A DNA stretch of 64,000 nucleotides from Chloroflexota bacterium (GCA_016235425.1 JACRLC010000037.1:38115-102114); one strand, 5' to 3'; counted from the stretch's first letter, positions 23,769 through 33,018 are shown. The notes: a model not told the origin generated them from the letters alone. Translations and numbers: made by a program.

Positions 23769-24155
23769 TCACTTGCTCCGATAGCGATGGCATAACAAAA
23801 GCGCGGCGAATGCGCCGAAGTTATCAAATATAAGCACATCCAAAATGGACGCGTGACGCCCCAAAATAAACGATTGGTGATATTCATCGGTCAGGCCATA
23901 GGCAAACGCAAGGAACCAGGCAAACAGGAATTCGGCGAAGCGCGGCTTATTGTCGCTTTTTCCCGCGCTTAATCCATGCAGGTACGACAATGCAAGCAGG
24001 CCATAGCCGACGATATGTCCGCCTTTTTTGACGAATTTATCGAACACGCTGAAACTGGGCAAATGACTCGCAGGCTGGGATGAAATGGCAAAAATCAAAG
24101 CCATCATCACGAATGTGGGAAGCCAGCGAGGTACAATGGAAAAAAATTTTTTCAT
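23769..24155 (-). CDS. VanZ-like membrane protein
   Basis: The product has 128 residues. Four hydrophobic segments lie at ~11-27, ~47-62, ~76-92 and ~107-121. The VanZ-type pattern is visible: 'KKGGHIVGYGLLALS' followed by 'YGLTDEYHQSFILGRHASIL' with the conserved His, Glu and Arg/Asp positions. VanZ-like proteins are linked to teicoplanin resistance and peptide processing in some bacteria, but most members are uncharacterised. The ATG at 24153-24155 is preferred over a TTG two codons earlier; AGGTGA lies upstream. It is divergent from pabBC, with 24 bases between the starts. Confidence 0.82.
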   Translation of the reverse strand: MKKFFSIVPRWLPTFVMMALIFAISSQPASHLPSFSVFDKFVKKGGHIVGYGLLALSYLHGLSAGKSDNKPRFAEFLFAWFLAFAYGLTDEYHQSFILGRHASILDVLIFDNFGAFAALLLCHRYRSK

Positions 24156-24179
24156 GAGCAATATTCACCTGAGGCGAGC

Positions 24180-25901
24180 TTGATACGAAGCGGCGAAGTG
24201 TTTCTAAAAGGCAGGGATGGGTGGCTGTATTTTCCAAATCCGCAACGTGTGATCACGACAACGCGCGCGGATGAGGTACTGCCCGCGCTGAACGAGGTCG
24301 AGTCGCTGGTTGACGCCAACGACTGGCATGCGGCGGGTTTTCTGAGCTACGAGGCCGCGCCCGCATTTGACGATGCAATGCGCGTCCTGCCGACACAGGA
24401 TTTTCCATTGTTGTGGTTTGGTTTGTATCCCGGCCCAATAAATGCGACCCCACCTTCACCTGCGCGGGAACCGGTAATTCTAAATTGGAACCCCACGATC
24501 GAACGTGAGAAATACAACACCGCCATTGAAACCGTGAAGGAGCGGATCTCGGAAGGCAAGACTTATCAAGTCAACTATACCATGCGATTGCGCTCAAAGT
24601 TCACGGAAGATGCGTGGGATTTTTTTCTGCGTCTCGCGCAAACGCAAAACAAATATGCCGCGTACGTGGATACGGGACGCTACGCCATTTGCTCGGCCTC
24701 GCCTGAGTTATTCTTTGAGTTGGACGGCGAAACAATTTCAGGCCGCCCCATGAAAGGGACTGTCAGGCGCGGTCGAACAACGGCGGAAGATGGGGAACAG
24801 GCCGAATGGCTGTACGGGTCAATCAAGAACCGCGCTGAAAACGTGATGATCGTGGACATGATCCGCAACGACCTGGGACGCATCGCGGAGATCGGGAGCG
24901 TGCACGTCCCTGAGTTGTTCACGGTGGAGAAATACCCGACGCTTTTTCAGATGACCTCAACCGTGAAAGCAAAGACGCACGCTTCGCTTTCGGAAATATT
25001 CCGCGCGCTGTTTCCCTGTGCTTCGATCACGGGCGCGCCGAAGATCAGCACAATGAAAATCATTGCCGATCTGGAAACCACGCCGCGGCGGATTTACACG
25101 GGAAGCATCGGCTTCATTTCACCGGGACGGAAGGCTCAATTCAATGTGGCGATCCGCACGGCCCTCATTGACCGCGAAACAGAGGAAGCCGAATACGGAG
25201 TCGGCGGCGGGATCGTGTGGGATTCCACCTGTGCGGACGAATATCACGAAGCCCTGCTCAAAGCACGCGTGTTGACCGAACGTCCGAAGGAATTTTTGTT
25301 GATCGAAACCATGTTGTGGTCGTCGGATGATGGATATTTCCTGAGGGAGAAGCACATCGAACGCATGGCTGATTCGGCGGAGTATTTTGGGTTTGAGTTT
25401 TCAAAAGAACAAATGGAAAAATTTCTAAATGAAACGGCAAAGAGTTTTACTTCCCCGCAAAAAGTTCGGATATTGCTGGATCGCGCGGGAAAATTCACAG
25501 GCGAAGCAAAAGATTTATCACAGAAGAAAAAGCAACCATTCAAAGTCCGTCTTGCTGACAAGCCGGTTAGTTCAAAAGACGTTTTTCTCTTTCACAAAAC
25601 CACACGCCGCGAAGTCTATGAAGATGCGCGCAGGCCTTACCCGGAATGTGACGACATCCTGCTTTTCAACGAAAACGACGAATTGACCGAGTTTACGATT
25701 GGAAATCTCGTTACGGACTTGGATGGGGAGTTGGTCACGCCGCCCGTTTCCTGCGGATTACTGGCTGGCACGTTTCGGTCACATTTGCTGGAAAAGGGAG
25801 AGATCAGCGAGCGCGTGATTACCAAAGATGACTTGAAAAACTGCAGGCGGATTTTCCTGGTCAATTCCGTGCGGAAGTTGGTGGAAGTTGAATTGATATA
25901 A
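24180..25901 (+). CDS. pabB: Aminodeoxychorismate synthase component I fused to 4-amino-4-deoxychorismate lyase
   Basis: The product has 573 residues. Residues ~90-370 are the chorismate-binding domain ('GKTYQVNYTMRLRSKF', 'SASPELFFELDG', 'GRPMKGTVRRGRT', 'ALFPCASITGAPK', 'YGVGGGIVWDST'), which makes aminodeoxychorismate from chorismate and ammonia. Residues ~375-573 are a class-IV aminotransferase-like (PabC) domain ('LIETMLWSSDDGYFLREKHI') that releases 4-aminobenzoate for folate synthesis. This fusion is known from many bacteria. The start is a TTG at 24180 with GAGG upstream; no in-frame ATG lies near. The amidotransferase PabA is not in the window. A 34-bp palindrome follows the stop. 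Confidence 0.9.
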   Translation: MIRSGEVFLKGRDGWLYFPNPQRVITTTRADEVLPALNEVESLVDANDWHAAGFLSYEAAPAFDDAMRVLPTQDFPLLWFGLYPGPINATPPSPAREPVILNWNPTIEREKYNTAIETVKERISEGKTYQVNYTMRLRSKFTEDAWDFFLRLAQTQNKYAAYVDTGRYAICSASPELFFELDGETISGRPMKGTVRRGRTTAEDGEQAEWLYGSIKNRAENVMIVDMIRNDLGRIAEIGSVHVPELFTVEKYPTLFQMTSTVKAKTHASLSEIFRALFPCASITGAPKISTMKIIADLETTPRRIYTGSIGFISPGRKAQFNVAIRTALIDRETEEAEYGVGGGIVWDSTCADEYHEALLKARVLTERPKEFLLIETMLWSSDDGYFLREKHIERMADSAEYFGFEFSKEQMEKFLNETAKSFTSPQKVRILLDRAGKFTGEAKDLSQKKKQPFKVRLADKPVSSKDVFLFHKTTRREVYEDARRPYPECDDILLFNENDELTEFTIGNLVTDLDGELVTPPVSCGLLAGTFRSHLLEKGEISERVITKDDLKNCRRIFLVNSVRKLVEVELI

Positions 25902-25903
25902 AA

Positions 25904-25937
25904 AGGTGACAGTCAATTTGCAAATTGACTGTCACCT
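25904..25937. repeat. 34-bp perfect palindrome (AGGTGACAGTCA type)
   Basis: AGGTGACAGTCAATTTG is directly followed by its exact complement. A second, related palindrome (same AGGTGACAGTCA arm) lies at 33019-33059. Being between convergent genes it may also serve as a bidirectional terminator, but it has no T-tract. Confidence 0.75.
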
Positions 25938-25973
25938 GAAAACTCCAAAGTCAGGAGATGTTGGACTCCGTTA

Positions 25974-26441
25974 CTACACGTCCTGCAAGGTAATCGTAAC
26001 CGTCGTGGTGCCGTCACCCATGTCCACGCCCTGGACAACGACGGCCTTGCCGCTCGAATGGCCATCGAAGACCATGCTGAAAGTTGTGTCAGAAGTGACG
26101 GTGAGCAGGTCACGTTCGGTTAAGCCTTGCTTGCCCAGTTCGTCACGATAGAAATTCATCACTTCATCCTGTTTTAGATTGGTGGTGAAGATGGTCGTAT
26201 CTGTGCCCATGTTGATCACGTTGGTGGCATCGGGCGGCATCACAAATTGGGAATCTCCGCCAAAGTTGAACCCGTCACCGCCGCTATCGGGAACAGCCGT
26301 CGGCTGAGTGGGATTATCGCCACCGCTATCAATGTCGGGGATTTCGGGGGCATCCACGTCCCCGCCGCCCGTGATCGCCTGGCAGGCAAGTGAGGCTATC
26401 ACAAGAGCCAGGATTGCAAGGAAAACGCTGTATTTCTTCAT
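25974..26441 (-). CDS. Small secreted lipoprotein
   Basis: The 155-aa product has an N-terminal lipoprotein signal with lipobox 'SLAC' (Cys20). An acidic Gly/Asp/Pro-rich spacer to ~60 follows, then a ~90-residue domain ('FYRDELGKQGLTERDLLT', 'VVVQGVDMGDGTTTVTITL'). The domain shape (helix followed by strands) is like small lipoprotein domains of Chloroflexota annotated only as hypothetical. GAGGAGAG lies upstream of the ATG, and TATAAT at 26482-26477 (minus) is a fitting -10 box. It is convergent with pabBC. Confidence 0.8.
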   Translation of the reverse strand: MKKYSVFLAILALVIASLACQAITGGGDVDAPEIPDIDSGGDNPTQPTAVPDSGGDGFNFGGDSQFVMPPDATNVINMGTDTTIFTTNLKQDEVMNFYRDELGKQGLTERDLLTVTSDTTFSMVFDGHSSGKAVVVQGVDMGDGTTTVTITLQDV

Positions 26442-26568
26442 TTCATCTCTCCTCTGGTTTGAATTACGTAGCCCAGATTATATCGAAACGAAATAAAAGG
26501 GTAATCCCCCATACAGTATAATTTCGCCTCCTTGCAAGGTGCTTTGAACTCCAAACTCAAGTTAGTAA

Positions 26569-26687
26569 CTCACCTTACGCAAAACGTCCCGCCCCGTCCT
26601 GTCCCGTCCGGGCCGGACGGGACAGGGAAGGTTTCCTTGAAAAACCTTGTTGAGCCGCTCAAACCTTCGGGACGGTACGTAACATCA
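26569..26687. mobile_element. MITE-like element (119 bp) with 8-bp flanking direct repeats
   Basis: GTTAGTAA occurs directly on both sides (26561-26568 and 26688-26695). The inner ends form imperfect inverted repeats (TTACG..CGTCCCG and CGGGACGG..CGTAA), and the centre has a strong palindrome CCTGTCCCGTCCGGGCCGGACGGGACAGG at 26597-26625. No reading frame. The CGTCCCGAAGGTTT core is shared with the element at 18947. With the terminator at 26718 this fills the 328 bases between the lipoprotein and the SLH protein. Confidence 0.6.
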
Positions 26688-26717
26688 GTTAGTAAGAACA
26701 AAACTTCCCTGAAAAAG

Positions 26718-26748
26718 AACAACGCCCCTGAAAATCAGAGGCGTTGTT
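26718..26748 (-). terminator. Terminator downstream of the SLH protein gene
   Basis: AACAACGCC/GGCGTTGTT stem, extended by CCTG/CAG, close to the 3' end of the minus-strand gene at 26770. T-rich sequence lies on the minus-strand side. Confidence 0.65.
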
Positions 26749-26769
26749 GAACATGCACCAGAAAACTGG

Positions 26770-28653
26770 TTATGGAAGGTTGAACGTTTTCACCAGGAAT
26801 ACGGCCATTTGTGCGCGCGTCACCGGGCTTTCGGGACAGTAGTTGCCGTTTCCACAGCCTCCAGTGATGCCCTCCGCCGCAAGCTGTTTGATCCAGGCGG
26901 CGGCCCAATAATCATTGGGGACATCGGTAAAGCCAGTCCCCGATCCAACAGCGGGCGGGGTGTAAGCCGAGCCGTGGATTCCTTTCAGGAGGAAAACCGC
27001 CATCTGGGCGCGTGTCACTTCGGCCTCAGGGCAGTAGATGAGCGGGTTGGTGCCACATCCGCCGGTGATGCCGTTGTTGTAGAGGCGTTCGATCCAACTC
27101 ACTGCCCAGTAGGAATCGGGCACGTCGGCGAAGATTGGGGCGGCATCGGTCACGGTGATGGCGAAGGCTTTCTCGTAGGTGAGATTTTCGCTGTTAGTGG
27201 TGCGGACACGGATAGAGTAACTGTTCTTCGTGAGATAGTTAAATGGGTAGGCGGTCTTCAACTGGCTGCCAGAGATGGTGAAGGCGGCATTGTCGTCACT
27301 GCCTGCGCCGGAGATAAGAGAATAGGTAAAGGTCTCGCCCAGACCTGCGTCGGTGGTTGTAAAGCCACCCACGGTTGTTCCCGCTGGCTGGTTTTCGACG
27401 ACGCTGTTGTTGGAGAGGGAAATGTCAGTGGGGACGGCGTGTTGATACTCGTACGAGCCAATGTCGCAGTGACTTCCCTGCGGGCGCACCACGCCGCGTT
27501 GATCGGTTTGAGGACAACCGATGTTGTCTCCCTGATCGATTGCCGGACTGCCGGTCAGCAGGGCATGTGTCAAAGTGCCACCCCCGTTATCTTGAAGTCC
27601 TCCAAGCAACGGAGCGGTGTTTACCAGATCACCCGTATTTGCGAAGCTGCAGGTATTTCCGCTGTCAAGGTTGTGTCCCTGCGAATTGAGAAATCCCTCA
27701 CTGTTGAAACAATTGCCGTCCACATCCGAATTCGCCACAATCGAATTCTTGATCGACAACGACGCCGTATCGTTGAACATGTTTCCGCCGGTATCCGGAC
27801 CGTTGGCTGTATTGCCCGCAAAAGTCGCGTTCAGGATTAAGGCGTCAGCGCGATTATAGAGGCCGCCTCCATCGTCACTGGCGCTGTTATTGCTAATGGT
27901 GACATTGGTCAAATTCAAGGTGAAACCGGCATGGTCGATGCCGCCGCCAGTCCTGGCCTGGTTTTGATCCAGGGTGCTGTTGAGAATTGTGAGGATACCG
28001 GTATTGGAAATGCCGCCGCCCGCCGTCGCGGCGACATTTGCATTGAGGCGCGTATCCTGCACGGTTGTGGTTGCGCCATTCCCCAGGTTTTGTATCCCGC
28101 CTCCATTGACGGCTGTATTATTCGAAACGACGCTGTCGACCAGGGTCAACTTGGCGCGAGGCGTGCCGCCCGTGACGATGATCCCGCCTCCATTGGCTCC
28201 GCTTCCGGGATTGCCGTTGCGGATGGTGACACCGGAGATGACGATGGTCGCACCCGGTCGAATCTCAAAGACCCGGTCGGTGCTGTTCCCATCCACGATG
28301 ATCTGATCCGCTTTCGTCCCCTGAATTGTCAGTATGCCAGACAGGTCAAGGTCGCCTGTCGCGGCGGCATCTTCGTTGGCCCCGGTCAGCGTGAGGTTGA
28401 AGATCGCGGGAGTGGACAGGGTGGGACTGAACACGATTGTGTCGGCTCCGCTCCCAGCGGGACAGCCTCCCGTCGCAGCGTCCGTGTTCGCCGCAATCAC
28501 GGCTTCCCGAAGGGAGCATTGACCATCAGCCGCTACAACGTCGGATGTGGTCGTGACTGTGATGATCGTTGCGGCGTTTACCGATAGGACTAGAAAGAGG
28601 CTAATTAAAAAAACACAAACAATAAGCAACGCGTTTATGGATTTTCTTTTCAT
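26770..28653 (-). CDS. Surface protein: CSLREA domain, beta-helix, cadherin-like domain and two SLH domains
   Basis: The product has 627 residues. An N-terminal signal peptide (1-28) is followed by the CSLREA element ('QCSLREAVIAAN', ~46-57). A right-handed parallel beta-helix (~90-390) with repeated 'NNTAVNGGGI'/'NNSASDDGGGLYN' turns comes next, then a cadherin-like region (~400-500). Two S-layer homology domains end the protein, each with F-x-D-V-P-x-x-Y-W-A and 'EGITGGC'-type motifs (~505-565 and ~570-627). SLH domains attach proteins to the wall or S-layer. Four Cys in the SLH region ('GGCGTNPLIYCP', 'GGCGNGNYCP') are a feature seen in Chloroflexota SLH domains. It is a separate transcript from the protease upstream. 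Confidence 0.88.
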   Translation of the reverse strand: MKRKSINALLIVCVFLISLFLVLSVNAATIITVTTTSDVVAADGQCSLREAVIAANTDAATGGCPAGSGADTIVFSPTLSTPAIFNLTLTGANEDAAATGDLDLSGILTIQGTKADQIIVDGNSTDRVFEIRPGATIVISGVTIRNGNPGSGANGGGIIVTGGTPRAKLTLVDSVVSNNTAVNGGGIQNLGNGATTTVQDTRLNANVAATAGGGISNTGILTILNSTLDQNQARTGGGIDHAGFTLNLTNVTISNNSASDDGGGLYNRADALILNATFAGNTANGPDTGGNMFNDTASLSIKNSIVANSDVDGNCFNSEGFLNSQGHNLDSGNTCSFANTGDLVNTAPLLGGLQDNGGGTLTHALLTGSPAIDQGDNIGCPQTDQRGVVRPQGSHCDIGSYEYQHAVPTDISLSNNSVVENQPAGTTVGGFTTTDAGLGETFTYSLISGAGSDDNAAFTISGSQLKTAYPFNYLTKNSYSIRVRTTNSENLTYEKAFAITVTDAAPIFADVPDSYWAVSWIERLYNNGITGGCGTNPLIYCPEAEVTRAQMAVFLLKGIHGSAYTPPAVGSGTGFTDVPNDYWAAAWIKQLAAEGITGGCGNGNYCPESPVTRAQMAVFLVKTFNLP

Positions 28654-28690
28654 TTCCAGTTTCCTTTGGTACCGATAAATAAGGATAAAC

Positions 28691-28728
28691 TTTATGGAGG
28701 GACGGAAAAATCACCGTCCCTCCATAAA
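28691..28728. terminator. 15-bp stem hairpin between the protease and SLH genes
   Basis: TTTATGGAGGGACGG and its exact complement with an 8-base loop. It lies just downstream of the protease gene (minus strand) and probably ends its transcript. A hairpin with the same GGGACGG core lies at 32964. Confidence 0.6.
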
Positions 28729-28756
28729 GAAAACTCAAGTGCGACTGGAGTTTGAA

Positions 28757-31700
28757 TTATGGAAGATCGAATGCGTCCACATCCAGGTTGCCGCTGGTCA
28801 AACCCAGTGCCGTACCATCGAAGTACATCGACCAGACGCCGTTGTCGTAATACACAACATCTTCATCCTGAACCGCTCCAAGAACTGGTATGGATACATC
28901 GGCATTGAACGACAGGTAAAAGCGATTTGCATCAACCCGGACATAACCATCCACGTCAGCGCCGCTTGGCAATCCCAGGCTTCCACTGCCATTGGCGTCA
29001 ACCACCCTGGTATATGAGTTCCCGCCATTCCAGACGTAGATGTCAGCATCGTCGCCTGCTCCACCAGCCCCTGGAGGCAAATCCGTATCATCAGTGGAGA
29101 AGTAGAGAGCGCCGCCTGCGATGTTGATCGCATCCAGGTCTGTGCCGCTAAGGCCGTTGGCACTGCCATCGAAAAACAGTGACCAGATGCCTGTGTTATA
29201 GAACACGACATCCTCATCCTCAACCGTTCCAAGGCCCGGTACAGTGACACTGCCTTTGAAGGAGAGATAGAATTGGGCGGCATCCACCCGGTCAAAGCCA
29301 TCCACGTTTGCGCCGCTTGGCAATCCCAGCAAGCTTCCACTGCCACTAGCATCGATCATCCGGCTAAAGGCTGATCCATTAAAGTAGTAAACGTCCGAAT
29401 CATCCGCAGTGCCGCTCACGCCTGGCGGATTGGTATTCCCAAGCGTCGAGAAGTAAAGCAGGGAAGATGGCGAATTGGTCGGAGGCAGGGTTGACGTAGC
29501 AGTCGGCAGGGCTGTTGGGGTATTCGATGGAACTGATGATGTTGGTGTGTTTGTCACTGACGCAGTAAAGGTCGCGGTTGGCGGCAGGGACGTATTGGTC
29601 ACTGTGGGAGTAAAGGATGCAGTCGGGGCAAGAACTGTGTTGGTTGCAGTAGGGATGGAAGTTGAAGTGGACGATACCGGCGTATTCGTTGCAGTTAATG
29701 TAACTGTTGGGGGCTGAGGGGTATTTGTGATGGTAGGTGTGGATGCTGCGAGTTGCGGTGTGTTTGTGACAGTGGGTGTAGACGTCGGCCCGGCACCCGA
29801 AGAATAGGTAACATTCACGGTAATCCAATCCAGCGAGAAATCACGGCTGATATCGCTGGCGGCGTTCAAGATTCTCACCTGAAAACCGGTATTGGACAGT
29901 TCCGTGGTTGTCCAGGTATGTCCCCACGTATCGGCGGAGCCGCCCAGAACGTAAGTGGCCTCCGCGGTGGTGAGCGTGGAGGTATTTTTCCAGGATGACC
30001 AGGAACTGCCGCTATTCCATGTGACCGCCGCGCACATTGTGGGAGTACCAACTGTCGAGTCGGCTTTGGCATCAAGGCGGATCTCGATACCTTGAATCAC
30101 TGCATCCGCGGGGATCGAGATGTTGTAATTTGAGTACTTGTGACGATCCTTGCCTGAGTTGCCGCAACTGGTGGAGGTGGTTGTGCCGCTATCCATATCC
30201 ATGGCAAACAGGCCGTCATCAGTGAAGGCGTTGGTCGGGCTGACCTCGAAGCCGTTCCCATCACCGCCGCTTGTGATTACCGTCTGTTTGCTCGGGTTTT
30301 GCCAGCCGGTGGAATTTGATCCGGTAGGGGTCGGAGTGAAGGTGGAAACTGGCACTGTCGGTGTGAAAGTGGGCAGGGTTGTTGGTGTATCTGTTGAAAG
30401 TTGAGTCGGCGTGGAGGCCGGCAGATTGGTTGGCGTCTCTGTAGAAATCAGGGTCGGCGTGAAGGTTGGTGGAACCGATGGCGTCTCAGTTGGAGAAGCG
30501 GCAAGCCATTGATGGGCGGCCAACAAATCCAGGCGACCATATCCATAATTATCGTCAGGGCCAATCGCTCCAAGGTCAACTGCCGAAGAGAGAAGGGCTG
30601 TTTCCTGCTGTGAGGCGGTGAGGTTCGGATATGCCGAGAGAAGCAATGCCAGGCCGCCTGCCACATGCGGCGCTGACAATGATGTGCCCGAAGCAGTGGT
30701 ATAGAAACCACCGAGGTCCGTCGTGTTGATATTCACGCCGGGCGCAACCAGTTCAGGGAAAACCCCGGTTGAACCGCCACAGTCCGATGGCCCCCTGCTG
30801 CTCAGGCCATAAATGAGACTGTTATTGTTAATCGCCCCCACTGCAAATGCGGATGGATTATTAGCCGGACTGTGGCTTGTTCCTGTGTTCGGGCCGCTAT
30901 TGCCTGCCGCAAAGACAGGCAGGATTCCCGCGGCGCGCAGGGATTGAAGATCAGGTTCAAACTCGAGGTTACAGCCTGGAGCGGCAAAAGCCCAGGAATT
31001 ATTGATAACCTGCGGGGCATCCGATGTGGCCGGGTTGTTGTCGGGATCAAGCAGCCATTGATAAGCCTGGTGAACCGCGGTGGCGGTTGAACCGCCTTGA
31101 TCGTTGAACACCCTGGCGGCGATCCACTGCGCGCCCGGGGCGACACCAACCGAAGTGCCGCCAGCATCGCCTCCGAGCATCACCCCCATCGTCCAGGTAC
31201 CATGCCCGCTCATGTCAGCCGGTGTATTCGGATGTTCCGCATACGGATCAAACCAACTGTTGGTTCCTCCGCGCCAGCGGCTGACCAAATCCGGGTGGTT
31301 TAGGTAGACACCGGTATCCATCGAGGCAATAACCACGCCCTGTCCGGTATATCCCAAATTCCACAGTGACGGAGCCGATATGAGGGATATGTTTTGTTCC
31401 GGGTTGCTCAAGGCAGGAACATTGGCGGAAACGGGCACGATATCGATGGCATCGAGCGAAACGGAAAGAACATCAGGCAAAGTTGCCAGTTCCTCAATCG
31501 TGACTGCATCGGCTGTGATGGAAAAGCCATTGAAGATCCAGAATGGAGTAAAACTTTTTACACGTCCCTGCCCGTTCCGTGATTTCAGAAAGGTCTTCAC
31601 CGGCCCTTGTGTGCCGTTCGCTGTAAGTTTTAGCGCATCAATCACTTTGGAAAGGCGTTCACCGCGTTGGAGACCTTTTCCATCCGGCAGGTTTGCCCTC

Positions 31701-31900
31701 TGCCGCAATTGGACGATCACCGTAATGGTTTGGTCTGCCTGGAGCAAATTTAATTGATCCTGCAGGGAGGGAGAAATTTTATTAGCCGGTCCAGGCAATG
31801 TACGCCATAGGGGAAGGTTATTTCCAGCACGCGCGGCCGCTGGAGCGGCCAACCCTAATAATACAAGCAAAGCGACAATGAACGTCAGTGTTTTTTTCAT
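28757..31900 (-). CDS. Secreted subtilisin-like serine protease with Thr/Pro linkers and duplicated C-terminal module
   Basis: The product has 1047 residues. A signal peptide (1-24) precedes a propeptide-like region (~50-150) and an S8 peptidase domain with the triad Asp195 ('SMDTGVYLNHPDL'), His233 ('MSGHGTWTMG') and Ser407 ('SGTSLSAPHVAGG'). The oxyanion Asn334 is in 'AAGNSGPN'. A Thr/Pro-rich linker (~473-530) leads to a beta-sandwich domain (~535-690). A second, long 'TNTP' linker (~690-815) leads to two ~100-residue repeats, each with 'LYFST', acidic 'DDADIYVWNGG' and 'LYxSFxxxxxVPxxGxVxDEDVVYY'. The module ends 'DVDAFDLP', the same end as the 1010-aa protein at 33070, so it probably has a common anchoring or sorting role. 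Likely digests protein outside the cell. Confidence 0.9.
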   Translation of the reverse strand: MKKTLTFIVALLVLLGLAAPAAARAGNNLPLWRTLPGPANKISPSLQDQLNLLQADQTITVIVQLRQRANLPDGKGLQRGERLSKVIDALKLTANGTQGPVKTFLKSRNGQGRVKSFTPFWIFNGFSITADAVTIEELATLPDVLSVSLDAIDIVPVSANVPALSNPEQNISLISAPSLWNLGYTGQGVVIASMDTGVYLNHPDLVSRWRGGTNSWFDPYAEHPNTPADMSGHGTWTMGVMLGGDAGGTSVGVAPGAQWIAARVFNDQGGSTATAVHQAYQWLLDPDNNPATSDAPQVINNSWAFAAPGCNLEFEPDLQSLRAAGILPVFAAGNSGPNTGTSHSPANNPSAFAVGAINNNSLIYGLSSRGPSDCGGSTGVFPELVAPGVNINTTDLGGFYTTASGTSLSAPHVAGGLALLLSAYPNLTASQQETALLSSAVDLGAIGPDDNYGYGRLDLLAAHQWLAASPTETPSVPPTFTPTLISTETPTNLPASTPTQLSTDTPTTLPTFTPTVPVSTFTPTPTGSNSTGWQNPSKQTVITSGGDGNGFEVSPTNAFTDDGLFAMDMDSGTTTSTSCGNSGKDRHKYSNYNISIPADAVIQGIEIRLDAKADSTVGTPTMCAAVTWNSGSSWSSWKNTSTLTTAEATYVLGGSADTWGHTWTTTELSNTGFQVRILNAASDISRDFSLDWITVNVTYSSGAGPTSTPTVTNTPQLAASTPTITNTPQPPTVTLTATNTPVSSTSTSIPTATNTVLAPTASFTPTVTNTSLPPTATFTASVTNTPTSSVPSNTPTALPTATSTLPPTNSPSSLLYFSTLGNTNPPGVSGTADDSDVYYFNGSAFSRMIDASGSGSLLGLPSGANVDGFDRVDAAQFYLSFKGSVTVPGLGTVEDEDVVFYNTGIWSLFFDGSANGLSGTDLDAINIAGGALYFSTDDTDLPPGAGGAGDDADIYVWNGGNSYTRVVDANGSGSLGLPSGADVDGYVRVDANRFYLSFNADVSIPVLGAVQDEDVVYYDNGVWSMYFDGTALGLTSGNLDVDAFDLP

Positions 31901-31928
31901 GTGCTTTTTCTTTTTGGATAAGGAAAAT

Positions 31929-32897
31929 CTATTGTGTAATCATGGGTTCGAGCGCGATGTCGTCAAATACGACAATCACAGAGGCGCCGCGCTTAACCAC
32001 GTTTTTGGCGTTGGGGATCAAGCTGAAATACATCCGGTCCGCGATCAATTTTTGCGTACGCATGTGCGCGTCCGGCATTAGCATTACATCGCTGTTTTCA
32101 ACATAGACCATTGGCATAATGCCGTCTTCGGTTGCCAATTTTGCGGCTTTTTCAGGATCGATCACCTTGTAACGCACATCCACCAACCCGCCCGCGGCTG
32201 TGACCGCGACCAGAGTCATTTGAATCCCATATTCTTCTTCGAGAGTCTGGGCGGAAATGACTGTTTCGGGCAGGGGATGTTCCGAACCATGACCTGCGTT
32301 GCGGCCCAATTGATACGAGCCGACTCCGATCAGGAGCGTGGCGAGCATGAGCGCGGGGGTAAAAAACCGGCTGGCGGTGAGACGCTTGGCGGCATTGCTA
32401 AAGGCCAGGAAATTCTCGCTCATAGCGGAAACAGCCCACGGCTTCGCGAGAGCGAAAACGGTCAGAAACAGGCCTTCCACAAACATGGCAGAGAGTCCAA
32501 TTCCGCCGTAGGAATTAAAGTCTCCGCCCGATTCCATTGGGGTAATTCCACAAATGTAATTGAGGGATTCGGCAAGATTTTTTGTCCCTGAGAGAGCGCT
32601 TGTAATGCCAGCTACATTCGGCCATTCCTCCACTTCCATTCCGGGCATACCCAAAGTTCTGCTCTGGATATATCCAAGCATGGAGCCTGCGGCGATGACC
32701 ACGCCCAATAGCCATCCCCATCCGATTTTCCGGCGATAAATTCCAGAGGCAGAGACCAGCGCGCCAAAAAAGTTCGCGAAAAATAACCAACCCATATAAG
32801 GGGCTTCGCCATATTCTTTGGGAGCGGTGATGAAGTGAAGATAACCGGTCACGATAATCAAAACAATCGCGATCCATTGAAGGATTTTAAATTTCAT
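31929..32897 (-). CDS. Polytopic membrane protein of unknown function
   Basis: The product has 322 residues. TAGGAG precedes the ATG at 32895-32897. Hydrophobic segments lie around 5-22, 38-55, 62-80, 128-150 and 172-192, followed by a soluble ~120-residue C-terminal domain with 'VDVRYKVIDPEKAAKLATED' and 'MRTQKLIADRMYFSLIPN'. The C-terminal domain resembles an extracytoplasmic beta domain with several Met and His ('MPMVYVENSDVMLMPDAHM'), which could bind copper; this is inference. It lies between the cupredoxin-like protein gene and the protease on the same strand, separated from each by hairpins or a short gap (28 bases to the protease start). Confidence 0.7.
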   Translation of the reverse strand: MKFKILQWIAIVLIIVTGYLHFITAPKEYGEAPYMGWLFFANFFGALVSASGIYRRKIGWGWLLGVVIAAGSMLGYIQSRTLGMPGMEVEEWPNVAGITSALSGTKNLAESLNYICGITPMESGGDFNSYGGIGLSAMFVEGLFLTVFALAKPWAVSAMSENFLAFSNAAKRLTASRFFTPALMLATLLIGVGSYQLGRNAGHGSEHPLPETVISAQTLEEEYGIQMTLVAVTAAGGLVDVRYKVIDPEKAAKLATEDGIMPMVYVENSDVMLMPDAHMRTQKLIADRMYFSLIPNAKNVVKRGASVIVVFDDIALEPMITQ

Positions 32898-32963
32898 GGC
32901 GCAACTCCTAAACAAAATGAGGCGGGAATGGTTGATAAAAATAAACTTCAGATAATTCCATGC

Positions 32964-32988
32964 AGGGACGGGTATTTCTCCCGTCCCT
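32964..32988. terminator. Hairpin AGGGACGGG/CCCGTCCCT
   Basis: A 9-bp stem with a 7-base loop downstream of the 1010-aa gene (minus). Its stem resembles the hairpin at 28691. Probably part of a recurrent terminator or repeat. Confidence 0.5.
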
Positions 32989-33018
32989 CACTTGCTAAAA
33001 CTGAGGTGATGCTAAATG

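Noticed and set aside
26809..27840. A 343-codon open frame on the plus strand
   Set aside because: It lies entirely antisense to the beta-helix/SLH protein gene, has no family features, and its composition is that of the complement of Gly/Asn-rich repeats.
29466..29800. Repetitive sequence in the protease gene that could suggest a CRISPR-like array
   Set aside because: The units are irregular and encode a Thr/Pro-rich linker in frame; there are no constant repeats with unique spacers.
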